Shown: positions 24,726 through 34,587, counted from the first letter of the stretch. The stretch is 64,000 bases of DNA from an uncultured Pirellulaceae bacterium (GCA_937944405.1 CALDYR010000027.1:1-64000), one strand, 5' to 3'. Translations and numbers: made by a program. The notes: generated from the letters alone by a model not told the origin.

Positions 24726-26105
24726 TCACGACGCGTCAGGGGAGTGTTGATTTGACGTTTGTTGGTTTGACGTTTGTTTATGAGCATCCATTTGTTGACG
24801 TTGGTCTTCGTCGTTATAGGTTTTGCGCACGTTTTCAACATCAGTTAAACGTCGGAAGAATGCGTCTAAGACGACCGGGTCGAATCGGGTTCCGCGTTCG
24901 GACAGCATGATCTCTAAGCATTTTTCTAAGGAGAAGGCCTTTTTGTACGGGCGGGCACTGCATAACGCGTCATACACGTCGGCAACACAGGTGATGCGGC
25001 CTTCGATCGGAATCATTTCCCCTATTATTCCCTGTGGGTATCCGGTGCCGTCCCATTTTTCATGATGGGTCCGCGCGATCAACGCCGCTAATTCCAGCAT
25101 CGGTGAATCAACGCCGGCCATGATGAACCCGCCGACTTCGGCGTGACGCCGAACGACGCTACCAGCGGTTTCGGCCAGCGGTTCCATGATCTCTACCCCT
25201 AGCGAACAGTGCGCCTTCATCATGTCAAACTCTTCCGCATTGAGCCTGCCGGGGTTGAGTAGAATTGAGTCGGGGATTCCAATTTTGCCGACATCGTGAA
25301 GTTGGGCCGCGAGTTCAATCTGTTGGCAGTAATCTTCCGTGAAACCGAGTTCCTGGGCGATGATGCCGGCGTACTTACCGACGCGAATCACATGGGCGCC
25401 CGTTTCGTTGTCTCGGTATTCTGCCGCGCGAGCCAGACAGTGGATGATTTGTTCGCGCGACCGTTGGATTTGCTGAGTTCGAATTTGGACCTGGCGTTCT
25501 AGTTCGGATGCGTAGTCGGCCAGCCGATCGTGGTGGTTTTTGACGACCAGTGAATTCCGCACCCGGACCGTCAAGTCGCTTGAGTCGACCGGTTTGGCCA
25601 GAAAATCGGTCGCACCTAATCTCAGCGCGTCCCGTTTGACTTGGCTTTCGGAAGTCGCGCTGAGAATGATGAACGGGATATGATGAAACTCAGGAGCCGC
25701 CTGCCGCATCTTCAACAGGTCCAACCCCGTGACGTGCGGCATCATAATGTCCAACAGCACTATATCGGGCTGTTCGCGTTGAATAACGGAAAACGCATCG
25801 CGCGGGTTAGTGAGGGTGACGAAATCGGAATAACCGTCGGCCGCAAGAAACCGCTTCACAACGCGGATCACCAGTTCTTCGTCGTCGATGATCATGATTT
25901 TCGCGTTGTAAATTACCGGATCGTCGGCAAGCAATTGAGAGGACTCGATCTTTCGAAGGTTGGGCGTTTCTTGTTTAGGCGCGACCTTATCCTGTGGTTG
26001 AACGTTGTGAATTTTTTGTTCCTCCCCTGAGATAGGGGGTAGCGGAACCGGAGCTTGGCCTATCGAAGCTTGAGAAGGAATAGCGGGATTGAAAGAGCTT
26101 TCCAT
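24726..26105 (-). CDS. Response regulator with HD-GYP phosphodiesterase domain
   Basis: 459 residues. A Pro/Gln-rich N-terminus (1-60), a receiver domain (about 68-190; acidic pair in IDDEE, phospho-acceptor Asp119 in VLLDIMMP, Lys171), a coiled coil (about 195-222) and an HD-GYP domain (about 225-430) with His270-Asp271, His347-His348 and GYP at 355-357. It should degrade cyclic di-GMP when phosphorylated; all active-site residues are present, unlike the degenerate HD domain of the 16714-19176 gene. The C-terminal tail repeats QTSNQ because of a 15-bp tandem duplication (24751-24780). ATG at 26105 is preferred over the GTG at 26147. The sensor kinase is not nearby. Confidence 0.9.
   Translation of the reverse strand: MESSFNPAIPSQASIGQAPVPLPPISGEEQKIHNVQPQDKVAPKQETPNLRKIESSQLLADDPVIYNAKIMIIDDEELVIRVVKRFLAADGYSDFVTLTNPRDAFSVIQREQPDIVLLDIMMPHVTGLDLLKMRQAAPEFHHIPFIILSATSESQVKRDALRLGATDFLAKPVDSSDLTVRVRNSLVVKNHHDRLADYASELERQVQIRTQQIQRSREQIIHCLARAAEYRDNETGAHVIRVGKYAGIIAQELGFTEDYCQQIELAAQLHDVGKIGIPDSILLNPGRLNAEEFDMMKAHCSLGVEIMEPLAETAGSVVRRHAEVGGFIMAGVDSPMLELAALIARTHHEKWDGTGYPQGIIGEMIPIEGRITCVADVYDALCSARPYKKAFSLEKCLEIMLSERGTRFDPVVLDAFFRRLTDVENVRKTYNDEDQRQQMDAHKQTSNQQTSNQHSPDAS
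24751..24780. repeat. 15-bp in-frame tandem duplication in the HD-GYP gene
   Basis: Two nearly identical 15-mers (TTTGACGTTTGTTGG and TTTGACGTTTGTTTA) at 24751 and 24766 encode a doubled QTSNQ motif close to the C-terminus. Confidence 0.8.
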
Positions 26106-26511
26106 TGTGCTAATCTCTTTGGCGTGGACGGGGTATGCAAGTTTCACCGGTTGAGTCTGGCAACGGAGGTCATTCCGTTTTCAAACACAGACTTTCGATA
26201 TATCGAAACTTTCGGCCGGTCGACTGAATCCTCAGCCCAAAGAATGAAACGAAAAACACAAGCCGTAAGTTTTTCGTTCGGGTTATGCCACCGCGACCGC
26301 GCAAAATACGATTGGCGCGGCGTCAGCCCAGCAATGTGGCAACACGTTTTTACCGAACCTTGATCGCCTCTCCCCCATTGCGGGGGGAGGACGCGGTGCA
26401 AGGAAGAGAAGCCCCGGTTTGGTTTGTTTAGCACTCACCGGGGGGGAGCTTGATGGACATCATGTCGTTCATCACCGCAGCCCACTTGTTTACAATTCAT
26501 CTCTGACACCA
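26106..26511. other. Spacer upstream of the HD-GYP gene, no gene seen
   Basis: 406 bp between purU and the HD-GYP regulator. It contains short G-rich runs near 26380-26450 but no clear terminator or RNA gene. Confidence 0.4.
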
Positions 26512-27363
26512 TCAATTAAAAACAATCGTTTTGTTGTCGTAAGTAATCGTTTTGTGTTGCAGAACTTTTCCTAATGCTTGAGCGAATACCTGTTTCTCCA
26601 CTTCGCGCCCTATCCTTTTCATGTGCTCCACCGAGTCACCGGGTTGAACACGAATGACTCCCTGTTCGATGATCGGTCCTTGGTCGAGTGCCGGGATGAC
26701 GTAGTGCGATGTCGCGCCGATCAATTTCACGCCACGTTGATAAGCCAGTTCGTAGGGCTTGGCTCCGATGAAACTTGGTAAAAAGGAATGATGGATGTTG
26801 ACGATTGGGCATTTCGCGGTGGCGATAAAATCAGCCGAAAGAATTTTCATGTATCGGGCCAATCCGATGACGTCGGGTTGGTACTGCCGGATCATTTCAA
26901 GTTGTTGTTCTTCGTGCCGTGCGGGATCTTTGAAGGTCTTTATGAAATGGAACGGGATTCCATGGCGAACGGCGTACTTTTCCATCGCCGGTGAATTTGA
27001 AATTAGAAAACAGATTTCGGTGTTGGGGTAATCGCCGGCTTCGGTTCTGTTGATCGCTTCGATCAGCGTGTGCGGTTCTTTGGACGCAAACAGCCCCAAC
27101 CGTTGCGGTTGGTCAAAAAAGTAGGTTCGATGTCGAGCGCCCTCGAATTGACCGGTAATGGTTTTAAAAACGTCATCGAATTCTGCCACCGACCCCCATG
27201 GATGGTCTCCGTGCCACTCCAGTCTCGCAAAAAAGTACTGTTGGTCTGTGTATTCTTCAAAACGAGAAATTGAGACTTGGTGGGCTTTAAAAAAGCTTAC
27301 CAGTTCTGCGATGATTCCGACTTTGTCGTTGCATTGAAAAAGTAAACACGCTGAACGTTCCAT
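26512..27363 (-). CDS. purU: Formyltetrahydrofolate deformylase
   Basis: 283 residues. It releases formate from 10-formyl-THF, balancing the one-carbon pool. An N-terminal ACT domain (about 4-75) is followed by the formyltransferase-fold domain with the catalytic triad Asn189, His191 and Asp227 (NIHHSFLPSFIGAKPY; ALDQGPII). The ATG at 27363 has GGAAA about 9 nt upstream and gives the usual length; an in-frame TTG at 27393 is less likely. Confidence 0.95.
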   Translation of the reverse strand: MERSACLLFQCNDKVGIIAELVSFFKAHQVSISRFEEYTDQQYFFARLEWHGDHPWGSVAEFDDVFKTITGQFEGARHRTYFFDQPQRLGLFASKEPHTLIEAINRTEAGDYPNTEICFLISNSPAMEKYAVRHGIPFHFIKTFKDPARHEEQQLEMIRQYQPDVIGLARYMKILSADFIATAKCPIVNIHHSFLPSFIGAKPYELAYQRGVKLIGATSHYVIPALDQGPIIEQGVIRVQPGDSVEHMKRIGREVEKQVFAQALGKVLQHKTITYDNKTIVFN

Positions 27364-27457
27364 TTTGTTCGTTTCCACATTTTTGAATCGCAAAATCAGT
27401 GATTGCGAGGGGCAGTTAGTGTGATTGGCCGCAACCGATAGTGCGACGTTTGTGAGA

Positions 27458-28750
27458 CTACGGATGACCGACGGTTTTGACCGATTGCCCGGCCAGCCAT
27501 CCGGTGCTGAAAGCGGATTGGAAATTAAATCCGCCGATCGGCCCGTCTAAATCTAATACCTCGCCGGCAAAGTACAGGCCGGGCACATGCTTGCTTTGCA
27601 TGGTGCTGCTGTCGACTTCATCTAAATTGACGCCCCCAGCGGTGACTTCCGCTTTTTCAAAACCGAGCGTTCCGTTGAGCGCGAATTCGGTCTGTTTAAT
27701 CTGATGACAGATTGCCATCAGAGAGGATTTTGAAAGTTCAGCGTTTTTGGCGTCCGAGGCGACACCTGATTCAATCAAAATACTATCGGCCAACCGTTTG
27801 GGGAACATCTCGTTGAGCAAATTTCCCGTGATTTGTTTGCCATCGGTTTTTCGTTTACGTTCCAGTCCATCAAATAGACGATCGGGTTTGGTGTCGGGCA
27901 AAAAATCAACTTTCAACGTCAGAGACTTCCGATTGGGATGTAACGCGACTTCCCTGCTGACATCGAGTGCGGTCGGCCCAGAGAATCCAAAATGGGTGAA
28001 CAAAAAAGAGCCCGCCGTTTTTGCTAACGGTTTGTTCTTTTTGGTTTTCTGATTTGCGATTTTCGGCGGCGTCGACTGCCAGACTTCGATCCCTGCGTTT
28101 TCGACGGTGATCCCTTTAAGGTCGTTCGCCCAAGTGCAATTATTCAACAGCGGCACCAGCGCGGGCACCGTTCGCGTGATCGTGTGGCCCAGTTGCTTTG
28201 CCCACGGATAACCGTCGCCGGTCGTGCCGCAACCGGGATACGATTTTCCGCCAGTGGTGATCAAAAGATTACCGCCGCGGAATTGGCCAGCATCGGTGGC
28301 CACCGAAAAATCGTTTCCGTCTCGATCGACCGACGTCACAGCACAGTTGCTGATGACTTCGGCCCCAGCGTCTCGGGCCATCGACACCAAAGCGTCGCGC
28401 ACGTCGATCGCGCGGTCGCTGACGGGGAAGATCTTTCCGGTATGTTCTATTTTCGTAGCGACGCCTTGGGCTTCAATTTTTTCGATCACCGTTTCCGGCG
28501 GCAATGCGTGCAGCGCCGAATGCAAGAAGTTGCCTCGTTTTCCAAACCGTCTCACGATCTCTCGAGCGCTGCAATTGTGCGTGATATTGCAGCGTGTGCC
28601 CCCAGACATCAAAATTTTGACGCCCAGTTTTTTGTTTTTCTCCAAAAGCAAAACGCTTAACCCGCGGCTGGCGGCACTTGTCGCGGCCATTAGCCCCGCT
28701 GCACCTGCTCCAACAATAACTAAGTCGTAGGTAGTTTGGGAATCAGGCAC
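27458..28750 (-). CDS. HI0933/BaiN-like FAD-dependent oxidoreductase
   Basis: 430 residues. The N-terminal dinucleotide-binding motif GAGAAGLMAA is followed by the family signature GGTRCNITHN; a second FAD contact is GLYFAGEVLDLDGPIGGFN near the C-terminus. These flavoproteins are widespread and poorly characterised (some reduce bile acid intermediates). The start is GTG at 28750. It is upstream of purU on the same strand with 94 bp between, so co-transcription is possible. Confidence 0.9.
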   Translation of the reverse strand: MPDSQTTYDLVIVGAGAAGLMAATSAASRGLSVLLLEKNKKLGVKILMSGGTRCNITHNCSAREIVRRFGKRGNFLHSALHALPPETVIEKIEAQGVATKIEHTGKIFPVSDRAIDVRDALVSMARDAGAEVISNCAVTSVDRDGNDFSVATDAGQFRGGNLLITTGGKSYPGCGTTGDGYPWAKQLGHTITRTVPALVPLLNNCTWANDLKGITVENAGIEVWQSTPPKIANQKTKKNKPLAKTAGSFLFTHFGFSGPTALDVSREVALHPNRKSLTLKVDFLPDTKPDRLFDGLERKRKTDGKQITGNLLNEMFPKRLADSILIESGVASDAKNAELSKSSLMAICHQIKQTEFALNGTLGFEKAEVTAGGVNLDEVDSSTMQSKHVPGLYFAGEVLDLDGPIGGFNFQSAFSTGWLAGQSVKTVGHP

Positions 28751-29216
28751 AAGAAAATACAGTCAAGGTGTGGCTTCGGATGGAATTCCGCATTTTGACG
28801 CTGTTGCGACCAAAGATCAACGGCGTGACCGGCATTTGCTGTAGGTCGGTGGATTGTAGCTGCTTTTTTTAAATTAGGTTCTTGCGGGAGTTTAACCCTG
28901 CCAGTGTTTTATCACCGATTAGCTTAATAAGATGGTACCTGGATTCGCCAGATTTCAGAGCCTGTTGAGAAAACCGGGGCTTCGCCTAGATGGATGATCT
29001 GAACAGCGCTAATTTTTAACTCTGACGAACCAAAGAAATGGAAGCCGGTGAACTCTCCGAAGAACCTTAAATTTAAGTTTTTTATCGGCGGTGCTTACTG
29101 ATGTGTCGATATGGATGGGCTACAGAAACACGGCTCTGACCAAAGCTGTAGATTGTGCCGTCTACCGGACAACAACCGTCGACTGAGTTCGATCAAGGCG
29201 ATATATTTAAGAGTTC

Positions 29217-29248
29217 AATGATTTAGGTGATCAGTGATTTAGGCGATC
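29217..29248. repeat. 16-bp tandem repeat, 2 copies
   Basis: AATGATTTAGGTGATC and AGTGATTTAGGCGATC at 29217 and 29233, two mismatches, upstream of the aminotransferase gene. Confidence 0.75.
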
Positions 29249-29287
29249 TATTAGAGTGGCCTGAGAATTTTCAATGGCTTTTTCGCG

Positions 29288-29297
29288 CCCCCCCCCC
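29288..29297. repeat. C10 homopolymer upstream of the aminotransferase
   Basis: Ten C in a row end 17 bp before the ATG at 29315, in the leader of the gene. Confidence 0.85.
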
Positions 29298-29314
29298 ACA
29301 GAGCAAAAAGAACG

Positions 29315-30724
29315 ATGGCAAACGATTCCCTGCTTTTATCGAACCAATTAAAATCCGACCCGCGTTTGGCTGAAGCAAAGCGTTTGATTCTCGCCGCCGT
29401 CGCCGACCACCAGAAAACAATGCTGTCGGTGCGTCCGCCGCGCACCGAACTCCAAGACCAATATGAACAGATGCTGGAGAAATTCGGTAACCTCCGCAAC
29501 GGCGATCTCTTCTTCCGGTATCTTTCCAGCGGGATCGGAAACGGGCCTTTCGTCGAATTGGCTGACGGCAGCGTGAAGCTTGACATGATCACCGGCATTG
29601 GAGTGCATGGTTATGGTCACAGCCATCCTTTGCTGGTTGAAGCGGCGATCGATTCCGCCGTTGCCGACACCGTGATGCAGGGCAACCTTCAGCAGAACAC
29701 TGAAAGCTACGAACTGTGTGAACTGTTGGTCAATTTAGCCAATCAAACCGGCGGTAAATTCAAGCATTGTTTTCTGACCACCAGCGGAGCGATGGCGAAC
29801 GAAAATAGCCTAAAGATCGCGTTTCAAAAAAATGCACCGGCCAATCGTGTCATCGCCTTCAGCCATTGTTTCGCGGGACGCACATTGGCACTGGCTCAAG
29901 TGACCGACAAAGCATCATATCGAGTCGGTTTGCCGGACACCATCGCGGTAGACTATTTGCCGTTTTTCAAACACGACGACCCGCAACGCAGCACCGAAAT
30001 CGCCGTCAGCCATCTGCGCTATCTGCTCGACCGCCACCCTGGGAAATATGCGGCACTGTGGATGGAACTGATTCAGGGCGAAGGGGGATACTACCCCGGG
30101 GACGTCAACTTTTTCAAAGCCCTAATCGAAGTGGCCAAAGAATCTCACGTTTGCGTCATCGCCGATGAAGTGCAAACCTTTTGCCGTACCACGCGCCCCT
30201 ATGCATACCAGCATTTTGGGTTAGATGAACTTGTTGATGTGGTGACGATCGGCAAAATTTCTCAGGTCTGTGCAACGTTGTTTACCGACGAGTATAAGTT
30301 CCAGCCCGGGTTAATCAGCCAAACCTTTACCGGCAGCACGATGGCGATCAATTCTGCGCTGGCGATCGTCAACGGGTTGGTGAATCAAGGCAACTTCGGC
30401 GAAAACGGCCGCAACCAAACCTTGCATGATTATTTCGTCGCGGGTATCAAGAAAGTCGGTGAAGCGTTTCCCGGTTCAATTGCCGGGCCACACGGTTTGG
30501 GGGGCATGGTCGCGCTGACGCCGTTTGACGGAACCCCAGAAGTTGCCAGTGAAATGGCGAAGCGATTGTTCGATGCCGGGTTGATGTCCTTCATGGCCGG
30601 CGGGGCGCCTGCCCGTTTACGTTTCTTGATGCCGATTGGGTGTGTGACTCACGACCACATCGACCTCGCGTGTCAGATACTGGAACAGGTCGTCGGCGAA
30701 ATGTTCGAACAGAGAAACGCCTAA
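29315..30724 (+). CDS. Class III PLP-dependent aminotransferase
   Basis: 469 residues. Fold-type I aminotransferase with the class III layout: HPLLVEAA near the substrate entrance, TTSGAMANE for phosphate binding, SHCFAGRT, an acidic ADEVQTF strand, and the PLP Lys314 in TIGKISQV. Members transfer the terminal amino group of acetylornithine, GABA, lysine or similar substrates; the substrate cannot be fixed here. No arginine or lysine pathway genes are adjacent. AAAGAAC upstream may serve as ribosome binding site. The C10 tract in the leader could influence expression. Confidence 0.85.
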   Translation: MANDSLLLSNQLKSDPRLAEAKRLILAAVADHQKTMLSVRPPRTELQDQYEQMLEKFGNLRNGDLFFRYLSSGIGNGPFVELADGSVKLDMITGIGVHGYGHSHPLLVEAAIDSAVADTVMQGNLQQNTESYELCELLVNLANQTGGKFKHCFLTTSGAMANENSLKIAFQKNAPANRVIAFSHCFAGRTLALAQVTDKASYRVGLPDTIAVDYLPFFKHDDPQRSTEIAVSHLRYLLDRHPGKYAALWMELIQGEGGYYPGDVNFFKALIEVAKESHVCVIADEVQTFCRTTRPYAYQHFGLDELVDVVTIGKISQVCATLFTDEYKFQPGLISQTFTGSTMAINSALAIVNGLVNQGNFGENGRNQTLHDYFVAGIKKVGEAFPGSIAGPHGLGGMVALTPFDGTPEVASEMAKRLFDAGLMSFMAGGAPARLRFLMPIGCVTHDHIDLACQILEQVVGEMFEQRNA

Positions 30725-31020
30725 GCACGATGGGCGACAGAGTTTTTGATTTTCTTGGGAACAAGCGGAAAATAACTTTGGGATTTGGTCAATGACCGGT
30801 TTGCGATCGAGTTTACTTGCGATCGCGTTTATTTGCCCTCGAGCTCAATGCAAAAGTTTGCGTCGCCCACCACGAAATTCACCATCAATCGCGTTGGAAA
30901 CCCAAAACAAGTCTGCCCGTAGGGTTTCGTCGGGGGGCGGTCAGAGGTTGAAAAGCGGTCGAAGGGGCCTGTGGAAGCCGGACAAGTAAAATCCCGTTTG
31001 ATTTTTTAGGTCGTTTTGAA

Positions 31021-32115
31021 ATGTCCGACAACTTCGTTTCTCACATTGAATCTGAGCCCTTGGAAACGCTCTGCGCTGAAATTTCGAGCATCAGCAAACA
31101 GCAAACGGATTGGACCGTCAACGGTTGGCCACATGAGCAACTGCAACGGATTGCTCAGGCCGGGGTCTATCGATGGTTCGTTTCGGAACAACACGGTGGC
31201 TTGGGGTGGGACGCAGGAGACGTGGCGCGTGGTTACATCCGCCTTGGGTCTGCGTGCATGACGTCGACGTTCATTGTGACCCAGCGTGTCGCGGCGCTCA
31301 AACGAGTCGCAACCAGCGGTAATGCGGCGTTGGTCGAACGCCGTTTGCCAGCGATGCTTGATGGCAGCGGGCCGGGCACCGTGGGAATCTCGCACCTCAC
31401 CACCAGTGGTCGACATTTGACCAAACCGTTAATGTCGGCGGTGCTTGATGGCCGAGGGTATCGGGTCAATGGAATCGCACCGTGGGTCACCGGTGCCAAC
31501 GGGGCGGCACAACTGTTGTTGGGGGCAGTGTTGGGGGATGGACGCGAGATTTTGTTTTTAGTCGACGTTGCGGCGCAAGGGGTTTCCGTCGAAGCGGGAT
31601 TTGATCTGGTGGCGTTATCGGCCAGTCACACCGGTGTGGTAAAGTGTGTCGATGTGGTTGTCGATCCCGAAATGATTGTTGCCGGTCCCAAGGAATCTGT
31701 GTTAGTCAACAGCGCTGGAAAAGGGGGCGGTGCCGGCGGCGTACAGACGTCGGCGTTGGCGTTGGGGTTGGCCAAATCGGCAATTGAATTCATCGCTTCG
31801 GAAGCACGAAAACGATCCGACTTAGTTCCCACCCACGACGCGCTTCAGGATCAACTGAATTTCATCACCGGTCAAGCGTTGGCGTTGGCGACCGGCCAAC
31901 AAGACCGTCCTGGCGAATTGCGAGCCAACGCGAACAGTTTAGTGATGCGTGCGACACAGGCCGCCATGATCGCGGCCAAAGGCGCCGGATTTGTGAAAGG
32001 GCACCCAGTGGGACGGTGGTGCAGCGAAGCCCTGTTCTTTTTAGTCTGGAGTTGTCCGCAGACTGTCGCCGACGCGAATCTTTGCGAACTTACCGGTGGG
32101 GGCGTTGAAGGGTAA
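31021..32115 (+). CDS. Acyl-CoA dehydrogenase-like flavoprotein
   Basis: 364 residues. The N-terminal helical domain (WFVSEQHGGLGWDAGDVARGY), the middle beta domain (GISHLTTSGRH, YRVNGIAPWVTGA) and a C-terminal helical domain ending in EALFFLVWSCPQTVAD match the acyl-CoA dehydrogenase fold. It is shorter than classical members and the catalytic Glu cannot be pinpointed, so it may act on another substrate or only bind FAD. The 297 bp between it and the aminotransferase show no gene. Confidence 0.75.
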   Translation: MSDNFVSHIESEPLETLCAEISSISKQQTDWTVNGWPHEQLQRIAQAGVYRWFVSEQHGGLGWDAGDVARGYIRLGSACMTSTFIVTQRVAALKRVATSGNAALVERRLPAMLDGSGPGTVGISHLTTSGRHLTKPLMSAVLDGRGYRVNGIAPWVTGANGAAQLLLGAVLGDGREILFLVDVAAQGVSVEAGFDLVALSASHTGVVKCVDVVVDPEMIVAGPKESVLVNSAGKGGGAGGVQTSALALGLAKSAIEFIASEARKRSDLVPTHDALQDQLNFITGQALALATGQQDRPGELRANANSLVMRATQAAMIAAKGAGFVKGHPVGRWCSEALFFLVWSCPQTVADANLCELTGGGVEG

Positions 32116-32278
32116 GTTTTACGTAACCGTTCATGGGTTTCAAAGGCGGGACTGCATATGGAGGGGGCGATGACACGGGCTGCAAGATATCGTCTACTGG
32201 CACCACAGGCACCGGTCGTTCCATTTCAAAAACCGTAGTTTTGGGCCAATTTGCACAAACCCGTGAACGGTTACAGTT

Positions 32279-32632
32279 TCACGGTTTGGGCCGAATGAAT
32301 TTTGTGAAAAAGGAAAATGCGGCCAACACCGCACACAACACCAAGACAATTTTCGAAAGGTTGGGCCTGGCCGCAATTAACACCAAAACGCTCAATCCGA
32401 CCGCGATCACCAGTGCGGAAAAGTATTTTGACAGATGAAGGATTTGATCGAACGCCAGCCATATCACGCACAACAACATGCCAACACGGATCAACAAAGC
32501 GCTGATGATAAGGTTTGCCGCCGGGGCCGCGAAATACATCGCGCCGCCAATGGACAACAGCGCGGCGCCGATCACGCCCAAGGTGATGCGTTGGTACTTG
32601 GTTACCGAAGGGTTGGTGTGGGGTGGGGACAT
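32279..32632 (-). CDS. Small four-helix membrane protein, unknown
   Basis: 117 residues with four hydrophobic segments (about 15-35, 40-60, 66-86 and 92-110) and a positively charged end (KFIRPKP). No family recognised. It converges on the acyl-CoA dehydrogenase gene, and repeat copy A lies upstream of it. Confidence 0.55.
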   Translation of the reverse strand: MSPPHTNPSVTKYQRITLGVIGAALLSIGGAMYFAAPAANLIISALLIRVGMLLCVIWLAFDQILHLSKYFSALVIAVGLSVLVLIAARPNLSKIVLVLCAVLAAFSFFTKFIRPKP

Positions 32633-32730
32633 GAAATTTAACAGGCCGCTTCGGATCGCGGGATTTAAAAGTTCGGCTTTTGAAGCCAGTGATTTTCTCT
32701 CGGTTGACCGTTAGCCGACAGAAGCTATCA

Positions 32731-32850
32731 GGCGTGCTTGTTTGTGGTCACTAAAACACGCATGCGCGCTCTCTGGCAGGTGACGTTAAAAAACTCGGGC
32801 ACAAACGGGGGCGTCGACCAAATACGCAAGTTGTTTTTTCCCGTTTCTTG
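32731..32850 (+). repeat. Dispersed ~125-bp repeat, copy A
   Basis: Shares with copies B and C the blocks TTTGTG, CTAAA-CACG, GTTAAAAAA, GGGCACAAACGG, CGACCAAAT, AAGTTGTTT and CGTTTCTTG in the same order. GTTTGTG near its left part and CACAAAC about 60 bp later are inverted repeats. Confidence 0.75.
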
Positions 32851-32968
32851 ATCATTCGCATCGTGTTGGTAATCTTTTTAAGCATATCCTATTCTCGCGC
32901 TGCTGCCAGCGATAGAATTAGGCTGGATTTCAAGCCTGTTAAATTGCTTTTGAAAAGATTGGACTGCC

Positions 32969-34141
32969 ATGCGGGTGTACTCAAATTTTCTGAAGCTCGT
33001 GCTCTCTCTGGCGATCACCGTTTGGGTTTCGGTCCTGTCGGCATTAGGGCTGGCGCAAACCGAAAATCCGGCGGTATTGACGATCGGGTCCAAAGCCCCC
33101 AGTTTGGACATTGAGCTGTGGTTCAGCGATCGCGAAGGCGCGTTCAAACACACCACTGATTTTGAAACCGGCAAAGTTTATCTCGTTGATTTCTGGGCGA
33201 CTTGGGTGCCAGCAACGCATTCGTGGATGGCCAAGTATGCTGATTTGCAGGACCGATTTTTCGACGACGGAGTCCAAGTAATTCGAGTCACTGACGAAGA
33301 CGAGGACTCTGTCGCCGACTTTCTTGAACTCGATGTCGACGACGAATCTGAAATGATTTACGCCGAACAGGCGTTGGGGTATTGCCTGACCAGTGACCCC
33401 GATCGGTCAGTTTTCGAAGACTATATGGAGGCCGCCGGTCGGACAAAACTTCCCACCGTTTTCATTGTTGGGAAAACAGGCATCATCGAATGGTTGGGCC
33501 ACCCCCAAAAAATAAGGCGTCCGTTGGAAGCGGTCGTCAATGATAAATGGAACCGTGAAGCCTTTAAAAAAGAGGCCGACATTAAACGGCAAAAGAAACA
33601 ACTGGCGATTGATATCCGAAAACACTTGAACGCCGGCAACCCTCAAGGCGCGTTGAGAATCGTCGAACAGAGGCTCAAAGATGCACCCGATTCGAAAGAA
33701 AAATTCATGCTGGCTCGGGTCCGATTGGGCATCATGTTGCAAATTGATTCCCCGAAACTGGCCGAAGCGTTCACCGCAGTCGCTCAGACTCCAGGTTTCG
33801 GTTCTTATGAACTCAACGAGCTCGCTTGGGCGGTCGTCATTCGGGAACAGAGTGGGAAATCGGTCGACGATGAACTCGTTGGCGTAGCAATGGAAACAGT
33901 CGCTCGCGCCGTCGAAATTGCTCGCAGAGAGAACGACGACGATCACCTCGGCGCGATCTTGGATACCGAAGCCCACCTTGCTTTGCTGCAAGGGAACATC
34001 GATCGCGCGGTTGAGCTTCAGACCGAAGCGGTTGAATTAAGCCCACGACAGGAGATTCAAGATTATCTTGATGAATTGAATGAGAAAAAAATGCGGGGCG
34101 AAAAAGACGGCGCTGAAAATCCCGCAGTCCAGTTACCGTAG
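32969..34141 (+). CDS. Exported thioredoxin-fold protein lacking the CXXC motif, with TPR-like tail
   Basis: 390 residues. A signal peptide-like segment (about 8-29) precedes a TlpA/AhpC-type thioredoxin fold (about 35-190). Where relatives have WATWCGPC, this protein reads WATWVPAT, so both redox cysteines are gone; the cis-Pro strand KLPTVFIV is kept. The region after about 215 is helical and TPR-like (repeated LNAGNPQGALRIVEQRL and LLQGNIDRAVELQTEAVEL). It therefore looks like a non-redox binding protein in the periplasm. It lies between repeat copies A and B and upstream of ribBA. Confidence 0.75.
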   Translation: MRVYSNFLKLVLSLAITVWVSVLSALGLAQTENPAVLTIGSKAPSLDIELWFSDREGAFKHTTDFETGKVYLVDFWATWVPATHSWMAKYADLQDRFFDDGVQVIRVTDEDEDSVADFLELDVDDESEMIYAEQALGYCLTSDPDRSVFEDYMEAAGRTKLPTVFIVGKTGIIEWLGHPQKIRRPLEAVVNDKWNREAFKKEADIKRQKKQLAIDIRKHLNAGNPQGALRIVEQRLKDAPDSKEKFMLARVRLGIMLQIDSPKLAEAFTAVAQTPGFGSYELNELAWAVVIREQSGKSVDDELVGVAMETVARAVEIARRENDDDHLGAILDTEAHLALLQGNIDRAVELQTEAVELSPRQEIQDYLDELNEKKMRGEKDGAENPAVQLP

Positions 34142-34587
34142 GATCGGGGTGTCACTCCCGTCCCAGAAGATACCAGAGTGGGGCGTGGAATGGCCGGCGT
34201 TCCGGCGGGGGCAGGGACATGGGGGAAGGCGGCCTTCGGATCGCGACGTTTTAAAGGTTGGAGTCTTCTTCAATCGCGCGATTTTGTTTCGATTAACCGA
34301 GCCCAAGCCGCAAGCGTTTGTGTGCGCTAAAGCACGTACGCCTCCGGCTAACGGTTAAGCAAAAAAATCGGGTGCAAACAAAACCATCGCAAGCGGTGCA
34401 TCAACCAAATCCCCAAGTTGTTTACCGCGCGTTTCTTAGGCCGCTGGCGTCACATGATGAACCGTTCGGCGCTAACGCTAAGGTTGGAATGCGATGTTGT
34501 TGCGATTCTGGTTAACACCTTTTGGTCCTGATCGGTTCGCCTATAATATCGACCTTACGTTACCGCTGAATCACCGGAAATCGCCTG
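34142..34587. other. Leader of ribBA with repeat copy B, no riboswitch seen
   Basis: 446 bp. It contains repeat copy B (34310-34440). I looked for the conserved FMN-riboswitch blocks in front of ribBA and did not find them. Confidence 0.5.
34310..34440 (+). repeat. Dispersed ~125-bp repeat, copy B
   Basis: Same block order as copies A and C, with an extra ~10 bp in the middle. It contains CCAAATCCCCAAGTTGTTT, the best conserved stretch, and CGCGTTTCTTAGG at the end. Confidence 0.8.

Larger units (their letters stand above)
28751..29314. other. Spacer with a 16-bp repeat and a C10 tract, no gene seen
   Basis: 564 bp between divergent genes. It contains an imperfect 16-bp tandem repeat (29217-29248) and ten consecutive C at 29288-29297. 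No RNA gene recognised. Confidence 0.5.

Noticed and set aside
32969-34141. A second selenocysteine or Cys recoding in the thioredoxin-like gene
   Set aside because: The site reads VPAT with ordinary codons; there is no in-frame UGA.
34142-34587. FMN riboswitch in front of ribBA
   Set aside because: The conserved riboswitch blocks were not found; the spacer holds a dispersed repeat instead.
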